Below are positions 37,185 through 48,310 of a stretch of 64,000 nucleotides of DNA, in pieces. Source of the stretch: Hemileia vastatrix (lineage: Eukaryota > Basidiomycota > Pucciniomycetes > Pucciniales > Zaghouaniaceae). Where the stretch lies: the NCBI GenBank assembly GCA_030280995.1, contig JASXTE010000005.1:35964203-36028202 (forward strand), given 5' to 3'. Below the pieces are notes generated by a model. The model searched no databases, was not told the origin of the DNA, and worked only from the letters and a program-made list of their open reading frames with translations. Position 1 is the stretch's first letter. The number at the start of each line of letters is the position of its first letter. A program made the position numbers and the translations under genes.

Positions 37185-38064
37185 TCCACCTTCAACTTGA
37201 GGGATCTTCAGGAAATCTTCACCACCAGACCTGGATTAAAAACCAAGGGTTTCCCCATTGCTCACATGTGTGGCCAAGGTAATGTTTTTGAAAGGTGTAG
37301 AAGAAACCCTAGCGGTGCACAATTGGGAGGATGTACTTTTACACCCCAATCTCACCACTCCAAAACTTTTCCACAATACCAAATCTTCATCCTCACTTCC
37401 GTCTTCCAAATCTTCAAATCTTGATTCATCTTCAGAATCAACTCTTTTAAAATTTTGCAGTTTAACCTCATGCTGGAGGCCCAAAAATTGATCTTGATGA
37501 TCTTCTCTCTTCATACTTTTCTGCAGTTTAACCTCATGCTGGTGGCCCAAAAATTGATCTTGACAGTCTTCACAAAAATATTTTGAATCTTCTTCATTAT
37601 CTCCTGATTTTTTTCTTGATTTTCTTGAATTATCTTGAAATTTTTATCTTCTTTTCTTGAGTTTTCTTCTGACCTACAAAAATAACCAGGGGTTTCCCCA
37701 ATGCTCACAGGTGTGGCCCAGGTAATGTTTTTGAAAGGTGTAGAAGAAACCCTAGCGGTGCACAATTGGGAGGACTTACTTTTAGACCCCAATCTCACCG
37801 CCCCAAAACTTTTCCGCATATCTTTCAATAAAGATATATAACCAATCTTCTTCCTTGAACTTGAATTAAAAATTATTAAGAATCTTGAGAGAGAACAGAG
37901 ACTTGATAAAAAACTTGATGAATACTTGCAGAGAAGAGAAACATTAAAAAGAGAAAGTTGAAAATCCACTTGGTATATCTCCAAGGGAGCTGACCTACTA
38001 CAACCTGGGATTTCCTCATCTTGGGGAGAGGTTGTAGCACTAGGGTGATCAGACCTCATTACTC
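37185..38064 (-). pseudogene. G3 pol N-terminal segment after the candidate frameshift
   Basis: From the heptamer at 38065-38071 the -1 frame begins RVMRSDHPSATTSPQDEEIP and is open to 37511, aligning at its start with G1. A third frame (37550-37236) then carries HEVKLQKSMKRED and an acidic run, ending in TAA near 37236 before the RT frame. A stretch of about 130 bp is present twice (37242-37375 and 37685-37818, both with KSFGxVRLGxKS and CTARVSSTPFKNIT), which explains part of the frame disorder. Confidence 0.65.
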
Positions 38065-39063
38065 TAAAAAAGACAGACTCTCAATAGAGCCTGAGCCGCA
38101 CTCCAAAAAACCAGAGGCAGCACCCACTTCCTTCCTTCTCTTGCAACAGTCCATGCACTGGCACATTGAAGATAAACCAGGCCTGGTCTCCCAACCATCC
38201 TCTCCAGGGGATGACAACCTCATGTGAAGTCTCCTTTCATCTTCACCAGTCAACTCCAAACTGATTCCCAAATCAAATTGATAACCAATTCTTGCCTGAA
38301 AATCCATCAAGAATGGCCCACCCAAAACTGCTTTTACATTACCTTTAGCAATGTAAAAATGAACCTTCCCTGAGGCTCCGCCAACATCTAACTTCACAAA
38401 CTCTGAAGTTCCAACCAATTCAGTGACATGGCCACTGATCCCTCTCAAATTCCCACCAATACCAGCTTTGATGGGGAGGACCATATGAGTTGCCTCAAAC
38501 AAAGAAATCAGGTTTATCTGAGAACCTGAATCCACCAATGCCCTTGCCTCACTGCCATTCAGAGTGACATTGACATATCCCAGAGGAGCAGAAAAATGAG
38601 TTTCCAACCCCTCACCAAACTTTTCAGCAGAATCATAAATGTATTCTACCTCACCAGAAGAAACTCTTCTCCTGGTCAAAAACTTTTTCTGTCTATCAGC
38701 CAACCCTGGACTGATAGCATACAATTCCCCATAAGATAGGGAAACCTGACCCTGATTCATCCTTTCCAGGACAGAGTCCATAACATTAACTTGACCAGAC
38801 ACTACTTGCCTCTCAAAGTGAGCTCTTTGCTTCACCACCTTGGTCCTAGAAGATTCTTGAGGACCAGCACCACCAACAGGCCTACCATTAACAGGAACCA
38901 AACCAGATCCCTCACCAGAACCTCTAACTCCAGCAGGCTTTGGCAATGAAGCCAAAGGGACATCCTCCCCAGAGTCAGAATCTACCTCCATTAGCATTGG
39001 CTCACCATTCATGTCCAATGTGCCATAACTAGGGGGGGCCTTGTCAGCCATACCCTTCTGCAT
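38059..39063 (-). CDS. G3 aspartic protease ORF
   Basis: A 334-codon frame. The retropepsin active site is LVDSGSQINLIS, intact here though lost in G1, followed by GNLRGISGHVTELVG and VLGGPFLMDFQARIGYQ. A cysteine-containing stretch (CQCMDCC) comes near the end. The stop TAA (38059-38061) is one codon after T_TTT_TTA. The frame continues from the end of gag (39085-39432) across a TAA at 39085-39087. Confidence 0.87.
   Translation of the reverse strand: MQKGMADKAPPSYGTLDMNGEPMLMEVDSDSGEDVPLASLPKPAGVRGSGEGSGLVPVNGRPVGGAGPQESSRTKVVKQRAHFERQVVSGQVNVMDSVLERMNQGQVSLSYGELYAISPGLADRQKKFLTRRRVSSGEVEYIYDSAEKFGEGLETHFSAPLGYVNVTLNGSEARALVDSGSQINLISLFEATHMVLPIKAGIGGNLRGISGHVTELVGTSEFVKLDVGGASGKVHFYIAKGNVKAVLGGPFLMDFQARIGYQFDLGISLELTGEDERRLHMRLSSPGEDGWETRPGLSSMCQCMDCCKRRKEVGAASGFLECGSGSIESLSFLE
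38065..38071 (-). promoter_or_regulatory. Candidate -1 ribosomal frameshift heptamer in G3
   Basis: The protease codons read TCT TTT TTA GAG TAA, so T_TTT_TTA is a canonical X_XXY_YYZ site. The -1 frame is open for about 180 codons. It lies at the same position as the heptamer of G1. Confidence 0.65.
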
Positions 39064-39084
39064 CTTGTACAGCTCCTCTTTGCT

Positions 39085-40460
39085 TTACCTCTTCCTAGCT
39101 GCACTCAGCTTAGGATCCACCTTTGAAGCATTTGGCTTTGGTTGGGCCTGAGAACTGCTCTTAGGCCTTCCCACCTTTCCTGCTTCCACATCATAAACAC
39201 CAGCCAAGCATTCACCACTTGACTTTCCACCACAAGAATACAACTCCAAACCACCAAAGGAAGTAGAAAAAGAGACCTTATTGACCTCCTTCCCTTTTCC
39301 CTTGACGTCCTCATCTACCTTAACAGAAGACTTCCCCTGATCAGGAATCTCCTCAAACCTTGTCCTCCTTTGATTGAGACCACCCCTTCTCCTGACCAAA
39401 TCCACAGGAGCCTGCCCCTCACTGGGCTTCACAAAAGAACCGTCAGGGAACTTAAAAACCTGCCATCAAATTCCACCTTTTCTTCAGACACATCCCTGTT
39501 CAATGCCCAACAATCATTGGACCTGTGCCCCCTCCTGCTGCAATAAGAGCAGACCCAAGAATCACTTCTACCAGCCCTCCTATCAAAATCTCTAGGCTGA
39601 GAAGGTGCCTTATTGACCTTCTTAGCCTCCTGAACAATAATATGCAGCTGCTTTGTAAGATCAGCCAACTGCTCCACCATTGGGTCCCTCTCCTGTTTGG
39701 GAACCTGCACCAAATTCTTCTCCTCCTTCTTCTCCCTAACTTCCTCTTCAGCCAAAGCCTCACTTACTTTGCTGACATACTTGGCACACCCCTCCTGATA
39801 GGTGTCCACAGCCAATAACTTCAAATGGGCCTCAACAGCCTCCTTCACCTTATCCAAGGCAGGCAAATTCTTGTCCCCATTAGAAAGGGTCTTCATCAAT
39901 TCCTTTCTTGAAAACTCCTTCAAAACATCCATCCTGACATCTCTAGCCAGGGCAGACCAAAAAACATCCTTGGAAGCATTTTCATGTGCCAGCTCCTCCA
40001 CTTCCACCAAATATTTCACCACAGGATCAAACTGTAGCAGAAACTTCCTGTAACTATGCAAGTTACCAACACCACCATAAGATTGCCATTCACTGACAAC
40101 CTTGTTCAGATCCACCATAGTGAACCTGACACCCCATCTATCCACCATCTCCCTACACAACAATTTCCAATCCCTCTTCTTGTAGCCAGACATGGCCACA
40201 ATCTCCTTCTCCACTGACCTATCACCAATGAAGAAGATAATCTGCTTCACCATGTCCAGGTAGGAAGCACCATCCACTCCAGCAGCAGTTTCATACTTCT
40301 CTAGAAACCACTTGACATCCTCCCCATTAAACTTGGTACCATCCCAAGTTTTAATCCTCACACACTCCCTAACCATCACAGAAGGAGGACCATCCCCCCC
40401 ACTGACAGTCACTACAGGAATAGCAGAACCAGAAGCCATTCTTCCAGTCCAAAACACCAA
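39085..40460 (-). pseudogene. G3 gag
   Basis: The main frame (40460-39429, 343 codons) has the capsid-like region shared with G1 and a regular nucleocapsid knuckle CSYCSRRGHRSNDC (CX2CX4HX4C) at about residues 305-318. The likely start is the second methionine (MASGSAIP), by comparison with G1; the frame is open from 40460. After FDGR one base is missing relative to G1 (near 39465), and the reading moves to the frame 39432-39085 (KPSEGQAPVDLVRR, then a lysine-rich end). TAA at 39085-39087 separates it from the protease frame. Confidence 0.87.
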
Positions 40461-40509
40461 AAAGAGCCAACCAAAGAAAAAAGAGATTCCAAAGAACTAG
40501 AAAGTTCTA

Positions 40510-40526
40510 CCCCACGTTGGGCGCCA
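40510..40526 (-). promoter_or_regulatory. Primer-binding site of G3
   Basis: On the - strand TGGCGCCCAACGTGGGG, the same 17 bases as G1, four bases after the LTR end. Confidence 0.85.
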
Positions 40527-40530
40527 GAAA

Positions 40531-41623
40531 TGTAGACAATCCTATAGTACTAGCTATAGGCCTTGACCAAGGGAGTTGGAGAAAAACCAGAGAGAAAATC
40601 CCCTGTCCCTTTAGAAAAATAGAGTGAGATTTACTTGCTAAAGTAAGTTGGTTCCTGTTTTGCTAAAGCTCCTTTTTAACACACTTTACTGCTTGATGAG
40701 CCAAGAAAGTAGTCCTTAGATAGACTACCAGACCAAAGAGCTGAAATGTAGAACAATGTCCACACCAGAGACAGCAAAGATACTTGATGTAGGCTGCAAA
40801 TCCACACCAGAGACAGCAATAATACTTGCTATAGCTTGCAAGACTATAACAGAGAAAACAGTTGCCAAAGTTAAGTTAAATGAAGAACTCACTTACAACA
40901 AACACAGCCAATTGTGGCAAGAAAACAGTGAAAACTGAGTGAGGAACAATGATATCACCTCCGGATGGTTGTATGATGATTAAGGTTGCCCCAAACTGTC
41001 TTATTCACTATGTACACACAGACCACTAACTATGAGCCCATGCGCACCCACCAATCTGGCGCCTGTACCCACCAAATTGAATAAAAAACCCTCCTGAAGT
41101 GCTCCCCAACCTTCTAAAACAGAGGCGGGCGGGCCGCCCGACGTCAGAGGTTCTGCCTGAAGCGGCCCGGCCTCCCTGAAGCCAGAAAACCAATAAAAAC
41201 AACTAATCTACTTAGAAAAATTAGCTACAACTACTAAAACCTTTAAAACAAGGAATTTCACTATAACAACATTGTGACATGAAATATAGAGAAAAATTAG
41301 CTCTATCCAATGGTACTAAGCAATCAACCCTAAAACTTAAGGTTAGCCGGTAAAACACAAAAAACAAAATTAAACAGCAATCTTTTATATATGAAAAATG
41401 AGGAAATGACCCCTTAAAACTCAGAATATGAAAAATGTCTTCAAGTCATAAAATATAGAGAAAAACCAGAGCTATCCAATAATAGTGCCCACATACCCTC
41501 AGACTCAATATCCACGGAATAAAACCAGAAAAATACCCAATTCCTTAACAGATGTCAATTAAGACATGCACAAACAGCGCCAAATCACACAACAAAGGCC
41601 CCTGCCAATGTTGGAAGACCACA
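40531..41623 (-). repeat. G3 5' LTR
   Basis: A 1093-bp partner of 18208-19300 with TG...CA ends. A GC-rich patch with GGGCGGGCCGCCCG lies at about 41120-41175. Short frames inside are not genes. Confidence 0.92.
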
Positions 41624-43699
41624 GCAACTTATTCAGTTAAATGAGCCAGTTATACCTAATTATCAAGATTAGAGTAACAACAATTTAGTCTATTTGAATG
41701 TATTAAAAAGGGAAGAAAATACACACCTGTAAGTAGGAATGACTTGCTTGAGAGAAAAAGAAAAAAAAGACAATGCCTTTTAACCCAGTAAGTCCAACCA
41801 ATTACAAGGGTAAAATAGGAGTGAGATTACATGATAGTCAACGCAGGGATACTTAAATTGAGGTAAGCACAACTAAAGCACAAAATTATCTATTCTAAAG
41901 TATGAGATCATCTCATTAGGAATGCATGACAATATCGTACTTCAGGAGGTGATAAAGTCTCAGGCATATGTAATCTAGCAGAAGAAGAAAAGAAAGAAGT
42001 TTAATGCATATAGAAAGAGAAAAAAAAGATTACTATTCTGACATCAAAGACTGTAAATACAGTTGATTTAAAAGGTCCTTTCAGATTTTCATGCTTAGGA
42101 TATTATTTTACACATCATTTGTCTTACTCTCTACTGCACTATAATAATTGGCTCCTCATATATTTCATAGTAAATTTTACTACTTAATCCCCCCCCCCCA
42201 GGGTTATTGATTTAAATACCAAAAAACCTGAGTCTTTTTTTTGGTTTTTCTACAGATGGTAAGGGATGGCATTTGGATACAACAGTGGAAATTTGGGGGG
42301 AAATTTCGGAAAGTCCCCTAACTAAGCATATGTTAGACCAGTATTTGATTCACTTATTGAGTAAAGTTTGAGCTTGGTTGTGCAAAAAGTCACACAAAGT
42401 CAAAAATAATTGTATAACAATGTCCAAGCTGGGCTCAAAAAAGGTTACACTAGCCTATTTTTTCCCTGGTTATACTTGTCCTCAATATCAATTTTTTAAT
42501 ATAAAGAACTTTCTAGCACCCCTAACATGAAATATGAACTTAACTTGACCTAATAATCCTTTCCTCAACCAAGTTAATAAACCTCAAAGTGGGCATGCTT
42601 TCATGAAAATGCCTCAGTAAATGTTTCCTATCATCTGAACCAGCAACAAAGATGAAAAAACCCTGTTGATATTAGCACAGATATAATTAAAAAGTTTCTG
42701 AAGTGTTGCAAAAATCTATGATTCACAATAAAACAAATTCAAATTGTTTCTTTTCACTGATTTCCCCTGGTGAACCTCAACCAAAGGTCAAAATTCCCTA
42801 TCAGTTTCATTTTTTGTTGTTTTATGGTCTCAAATCATTATTATATGTCTCTATCTTTCACTCTAAGGTAGTATTACACTTGTATAATGTCTAATTCTTA
42901 TTTTTTTATTTTTAAAAACTTAAATAAAAAATATTTTAAAATAATGTAACTTTTGTCTTCATAATTTTCATCTATAGGCTTAGAATGGCCAGAATGTGAT
43001 TTATAATTTTAAGAATAAATCATTATTTAGGCTTAAATTTTGCAAATAAAAATTATGAGGACCTTTTTCAGCCCACTTTACTGTCCCTGGTAATAATTCA
43101 TTCTAATAAGGTTCTTTGAATATAAAAACCTCCTTTACAACTCAAGTAAAAAATATGTATGGCCAGTTTTAGCCTGTAGATTTTAAATATGAGCATGAAG
43201 TATTAGAATTTGAAAAATTTACAATAGTTTTTTTATTTGTACAAGACTAAGAAAATAAAAATTAAAGCATCTCTCAGAAACAATGGTACTGTTGGAAGAA
43301 AGACATTTGTAACCAAATAGGGGTGTTTAAACATTAGCATAAATATTTTTCTCTTGAAATGCCTTTTTTTGGGTATATAAATGAAAATCACACACTCCAT
43401 CTTTTTATAATGATAATAATTTTTCAGAACCAATGGTACACATGCCCATATCCTAATATTTTTTTACCTCCAATCCCTTTGGGAATTATCATTATGTGTG
43501 TAAGATATTTTACATGAGCTGGTAAGCCTTTCTTTTACCATCCCCTGACTCTTAAATTTTTTTTTCTGTGAAGTTGATTTGGGGGATATCTGTGTTAGTG
43601 GACTGAATAATGGTTGAGGAAATGGTGCAAAATTATGGTGCATTTGAATTCATGTTTAAGACCCCTAACCAGAATTCTGTGATTTATCACAGTTCCTTG
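41624..43699. other. Unassigned AT-rich DNA between G3 and the Copia element
   Basis: I see no supported ORF, no second copy elsewhere in the window and no RNA gene. There is a C9-10 run near 42190. Confidence 0.4.
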
Positions 43700-44170
43700 T
43701 GTCAAGATCTAATAAGCTTATCTATCTCTATTTTAAACTTTCCAATATGTCCAAGTCCCTTACCAGTTATTCTCATATAAGTACCCTATCAGGAGTATCC
43801 ATATTTAGTCTCCTATCAGTAGTTAATGAATAATCCTTGAAAGGTATTACTATCTAATTAGTTTACTGTTGTGTCCAAGTATTAGTTTCTGAACCTTCTA
43901 TCACCCAGTACTGTCATCTACATGCTCTACTAAGTTTATCAAGTTTCCACCTCTCTTGTGTCTATAAGAGTGGCAAACACTACCACTCTATTCTTCATCT
44001 TTTCTGTTTGCCTTCTTACCAATTTACACTTAATACTCTCAGTTCGAAGTCCTTCTCCATTATTATTCAGTCCCCAAGTCCTAGTCCCCTAGTCCTTTAG
44101 TCCTTCATTATTTTCAAGTCTTAGTTGTCCTCTAAATTCCCTAAACTTATTTTTGTCTTTTAACTTTTCA
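43700..44170 (+). repeat. Copia 5' LTR, with tail units repeated to 44509
   Basis: It begins TGTCAAGATCTAATAAGC and ends TTAACTTTTCA. The last 164 bp (44007-44170) recur at 44211-44374, and the last 125 bp recur at 44385-44509. Each copy ends in a T-rich run and TTTCAG followed by GTAAA or GTTAT. The primer site follows only the third copy. Confidence 0.9.
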
Positions 44171-44509
44171 GGTAAATTATGTGCTTGTCATCTGCAATGC
44201 ATCTTTTTGGTTTGCCTTCTTACTAATTTACACTTAATACTCTCAGTTCCAAGTCCTTCTCCATTATTATTCAGTCCCCAAGTCCTAGTCCCTTAGTCCT
44301 TTAGTCCTTCATTATTTGCAAGTCTTAGTTGTCCTCTAAAGTCCCTAAACTTATTTTTGTCTTTTGACCTTTCAGGTAAAATTCCAAGTCCTTTTCTATT
44401 ATTATTCAGTCCCCAAGTCCTAGTCCCCTAGTCCTTTAGTCCTTCATTATTTTCAAGTCTTAGTCGTCCTCTAAATTCCCTTAACTTATTTTTGTTTTTT
44501 AAACTTTCA

Positions 44510-44524
44510 GGTTATGGGCCTAGT
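44510..44524 (+). promoter_or_regulatory. Copia primer-binding site for a half initiator tRNA
   Basis: GGTTATGGGCCTAG is complementary to the anticodon stem-loop of initiator tRNA-Met rather than to its CCA end. This resembles the internal primer site known for Drosophila copia and Ty5. Confidence 0.65.
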
Positions 44525-44599
44525 GCCCCAGTATCCAATATCCTCTCCCAATCTTGAAGACTTGTCCACAAATAACTCTTAATTGTCTAATGCCACTCC

Positions 44600-45430
44600 T
44601 CATCCAACTTGTAAGTCTTATTTTTTATCAACTCATCATATCAACACTCTCAGTTATTCCAAAATTAAAGGTGTTGATAAACTCACTGACAAAAATTATG
44701 CCACCTGGTGAACCAATATATGGCTAGCACTTAAAGTTAGGAATCTAGATATTTTTTTGGAAAAAAATCTAGAATTCCCTAATGATCTTAATATTAACAA
44801 ATATTTCCTAATACACAAACAACAAACAGACACTATACTTAAAATGTTCTTGGACAGGAGTAATCGAAACAAATTTATACAGTACAATGACTGTATTAAT
44901 CCAGCTGGACTCTGGAATATAATTAAAAATGGTTATGCTTCTCAAACTGGAACTAACTGCTCCTATGTAATCAAATGACTCTTTAACCTCAGATTCACTG
45001 AAAGTAAAGTTACTTCTACTATTAATGAAGTCAGAAGTTTTATCAAACTATTACAAGATGTCGCAACTGAACTTTTAGAGAGTGATATATTCTCCTTCTT
45101 TATTTCTCATTATATCCTCATGTCACTGCCTGAATCCTATCAACCCACATCTCAATTTATCCTAAGTAATTACAAAATTACCAATATCAAACCCTCCATA
45201 GAAGGAGTATTTTTCTAACATTGAGAGTTAAATCACTAGATGTATCAACTTGGGAATTACTTCCTCAGGAGAAGTCACTTTAAATGTGGACAGTAGCAAA
45301 AACTCAAAACCTCTGTGCTCCAAAGGACAACACAATTCACTGGCTTCACATCCTGAGGCCACTTGCTTTCAACTTCACCCCCAAAAAAGGGACAAAATTC
45401 TTAATTGAAAGAAGGGACAAGAGGCAAAAA
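44600..45430 (+). pseudogene. Copia gag, decayed
   Basis: The clearest piece is 44757-44978 (EKNLEFPNDLNINKYFLIHK and YNDCINPAGLWNIIKNGYAS), preceded by KGVDKLTDKNYATW, a typical Copia Gag start. TGA after SYVIK at 44976-44978 and later stops break it. A zinc knuckle cannot be read clearly near 45300-45350. Confidence 0.7.
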
Positions 45431-45435
45431 AATAT

Positions 45436-46754
45436 TTGTCTGTATTGGCTGATTTATTACCTAATAATGCCATTCTAGATAGTGGGGCAGCCTTTTCTCT
45501 TTTTAATGACAAATCTTTCTTCTCCACGTACTCTGAATGCAAAACACATCTGTTTATGGCTAATGGAGAGGAACTTCTGGCTCTTGGACAAGGCCTAGTT
45601 AAGTTAACCTCAGACTTGGGTGTAAAATTTGAAATCAATGCTCTTTACACCCAAACGGTTAAATCTCCTCTTATTTCCCCTACTGACCTACTAACAGACA
45701 TTTGGAGTCTCACTAAAAATATCAGTGAATTCTCAATCCTAAAGGGTATGGACACTATTATCAAATGTTTTACCCTGGGAAACATCATTGGCTTTCCTTT
45801 CAAAATAAACATGGTGTGTACTATCAAAAGTTCTCCTTTCTTTCATCTAGAAATTATCCAACTTAGCCTGGGACATCCTAGAAACAAAATAATGAAACTT
45901 GTTCATCCTGAGTTGGACATCTCTAACTAAACTTGTATTACTTTTGATAAGTCTAAGGTGCATATATTTCCCTTTCCAGGACACTTTCCCTCTCCTTTAA
46001 ATAAACTTGAGGTGATCCACGTGGATCTATGCAGTCCTGTGAACTCAATTTCTAAAGGCGGAAAACTATACTTTATACAAATTTTTGATGGTTATACTTG
46101 GTATACACATGTTTTTTTCCTAACTCATAAATCTGAGACTTTTGGTAACTTCAAAATATTTGAAGCCTTAGTCAAAAATCAAACTCAATGCAGCATTAAA
46201 AATGTTGTAACTGATAACGAGGGAGAATTTGTAAACAGACATACTAAACTCATTTTCAAACCAAAGGAATTAATCACTTGCTCACTGCTCCCTATACGCC
46301 TCAACAGAACCCCATCTCCAAAAGAGGAAACAGAAATCTTGTGGAAAAATCTAAATGCCTGTTACTTCAATGTGGCCTAGAAGGTTCTTGGTGGGCTGAG
46401 GCCATAAATACTGCCACCTATCTCCTGAATAAGACACCTTCTAACAATCTACCAAATAATCCCTTGCCTCATTCTCTCTGGACCAATAATCAAAAAGATC
46501 CAACCATTCAACATCTTTTTGGATGTGATGTAATCTACTATGTTGAGAAGTGTAAAAGGGAAGGAAAATTTGATCCCTCTGGTACCAAAGGAATATTTCT
46601 CGGATATGAAGAAGGGCACAACAACGTTTGGATTTATAATCCCTACTCAGATGAAATTGTCATCTCCCACAACGTGAAAGTTCTCAATATCTTTCATGTA
46701 GTGGCTGAAATATCTTTGGGGAATCTGAAGACTCACTTGAATTCCCAAACATAG
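45436..46754 (+). pseudogene. Copia protease and integrase, decayed
   Basis: The protease active site is AILDSGAAFSLF at about 45470. The pre-integrase zinc region (LSLGHPRNKIMKLVHPELDI) is followed by TAA at 45928-45930. Integrase pieces are LEVIHVDLCSP (first Asp), VVTDNEGEFVN (second Asp), and, in another frame from about 46278, TPQQNPISKRGNRNLVEKSK. The usual catalytic Glu in the ERxNR box is Lys here. After it come AEAINTATYLLNKTPSNNLP and GTKGIFLGYEEG. Confidence 0.85.
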
Positions 46755-46984
46755 ATTCATTTTACTTATCTTATCCTCCCTCTACTGAAGAAAACCCAAT
46801 TAATCCTGAAAAAAAACTACAATCCAAATCTGTTAGTCCACCTCCTGCTGAAACTTCACCTGAACTTCCCTCCTTAAAACACTACTCTTGGAAAAATGCA
46901 GACTCACCCCCAGCTAAAGAGATTAACTCAGATATTAATCCCAGTAACCTTATCTCCCACAAAAAATGCATCAATAATATCAAT

Positions 46985-48020
46985 ATGTTTATTTACAATG
47001 ATCTAACTCCTAATTCCTACTACAAAGCTATTAACTCACAAGAAAAGGATGACTGGATAGCAGCCATCAATAATAAACTCAATAGTATTAGTCAACACAA
47101 AGTCTGGGATGAAATCCTGTGTATGCCCACTACCCATCTTTTGGACACTACCTGGAAGTTTAAAAGAGAAACAGATTCCAGAAGTAATATTGTCAAACAT
47201 TAAGCTTGTCTATGTGTGCAGCGTTTTTCTCAAATTGAAGGCCTTGAATTTAATGATACCTTTTCTCCCACTGGAAAACTATCCACTTTACGTTTCCTAC
47301 TAGGTCTTGCTGCTTACAAAAACTGAGACTTGCATCAAATAGATGTCAAATCTGCCTTCCTACATGGCACTCTTGAAGAAGACCTATATTTACAAATTCC
47401 TCTCCACTATACTCCCTCTCTTGAAAACTCCTTCCTCAAACTTAAAAAATCCTTGTATGGCCTAAAACAAAGCCCTCATTTCTGGTACTCTACCCTATGC
47501 CAATTATTTAAAGGCATTAATTTTCTTCCCAGTAAAGCGGATCCTTGCCTATTCATCAGCAAAGAAAACTTAAATCCGTGTTATGTCTTCCTACATGTAG
47601 ATGATATGATCATTGGTGGTCCTGATGTTTCTCAATTTAAGGAAAACATCAAAAAAGTATTTGACATGGATGATCAAGGTGAATTATCCTGGGTCTTAGG
47701 CATGAAAGTCACCGGTGATCAAAAAAATAAAACAATTAATCTTTCTCAATCTTAAAAGAGTCCTCGAATATTTGGCTGGTTCCAAAAATTTTACACTCAC
47801 TCTGGGTAACCTAACTGGTTGTTCACCCACCTCCTTAGTAGCTTACACCAATTCCAATTGGGGAGACTCAGATGAATGTTCTTCTACAACTGGTAGTCTG
47901 ATCTACTATCTGGGCCCCATTGGCTGGCATTCTCGAAAGCAACCAGTGGTCTCACTTTCCACAGCCAAAGTGGAATTCCAAGCCATGACTGGAACTGGAC
48001 AAGATATTATATGGCTTTAA
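46985..48020 (+). pseudogene. Copia reverse transcriptase and RNase H with internal deletion
   Basis: RT: NSQEKDDWIAAINNKLNSIS, then 47330-47755 with HQIDVKSAFLHGTLEEDLYL, KKSLYGLKQSPHFWY and the catalytic box HVDD in place of the usual YVDD. Directly after GMKVTGDQKNKTINLSQS the sequence jumps to LKRVLEYLAGSKNFTLTLGN and AYTNSNWGDSDECSSTTGSL of RNase H. Roughly 80-100 residues normally between them are missing, and the frame differs (47715-48020). Confidence 0.87.
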
Positions 48021-48310
48021 ACCTTATTCAAAGACTTTAATATTCAGCTGAGTTAATCAACACTTTAATGTGATAACCAGGGCACTTTCAAATTAGCATC
48101 GAATCCCTTATATCAACATTGCACTTGCCACGTCAACAGGCAATTACATTGGCTAAGAGACCTTGTCAATAACAAATCTGTCAATATTCAATATATTTCT
48201 TCATCCTACATGCGAGCTGACATTTTAACTAAAGCTCTCCCAAAGCCTGCACACCTATTGTGCACATCTAAACTAAGTCTCTCATCATTGCAGTCTCCAA
48301 CATGGGAGGG

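Larger units (their letters stand above)
18208..41623 (-). mobile_element. G3, Ty3/Gypsy element on the - strand, split by element A
   Basis: A second copy of the G1 family. The order on the - strand is 5' LTR (40531-41623), lysine-type primer site (40510-40526), gag, protease, pol, a long 3' region with antisense genes, polypurine tract, 3' LTR (18208-19300). Without element A (24645-35071) it would be about 13 kb. The bases next to the outer LTR ends are ACCGG on the left and GCAAC on the right, so there is no target duplication. Gag and protease are better preserved than in G1, but pol has stops, a frameshift and a lost integrase residue. Confidence 0.9.

Noticed and set aside
2694..39087. 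Stop codon readthrough at the gag-protease border in G1 and G3
   Set aside because: Both copies have TAA in frame before the protease ORF, but aligning SKDKI*RMKKG with SKEELYKMQKG puts the stops at different columns. Independent decay explains them.
43233..43433. Small - strand ORF between G3 and Copia
   Set aside because: No homology recognised, AT-rich composition, and no splice or start context to support it.
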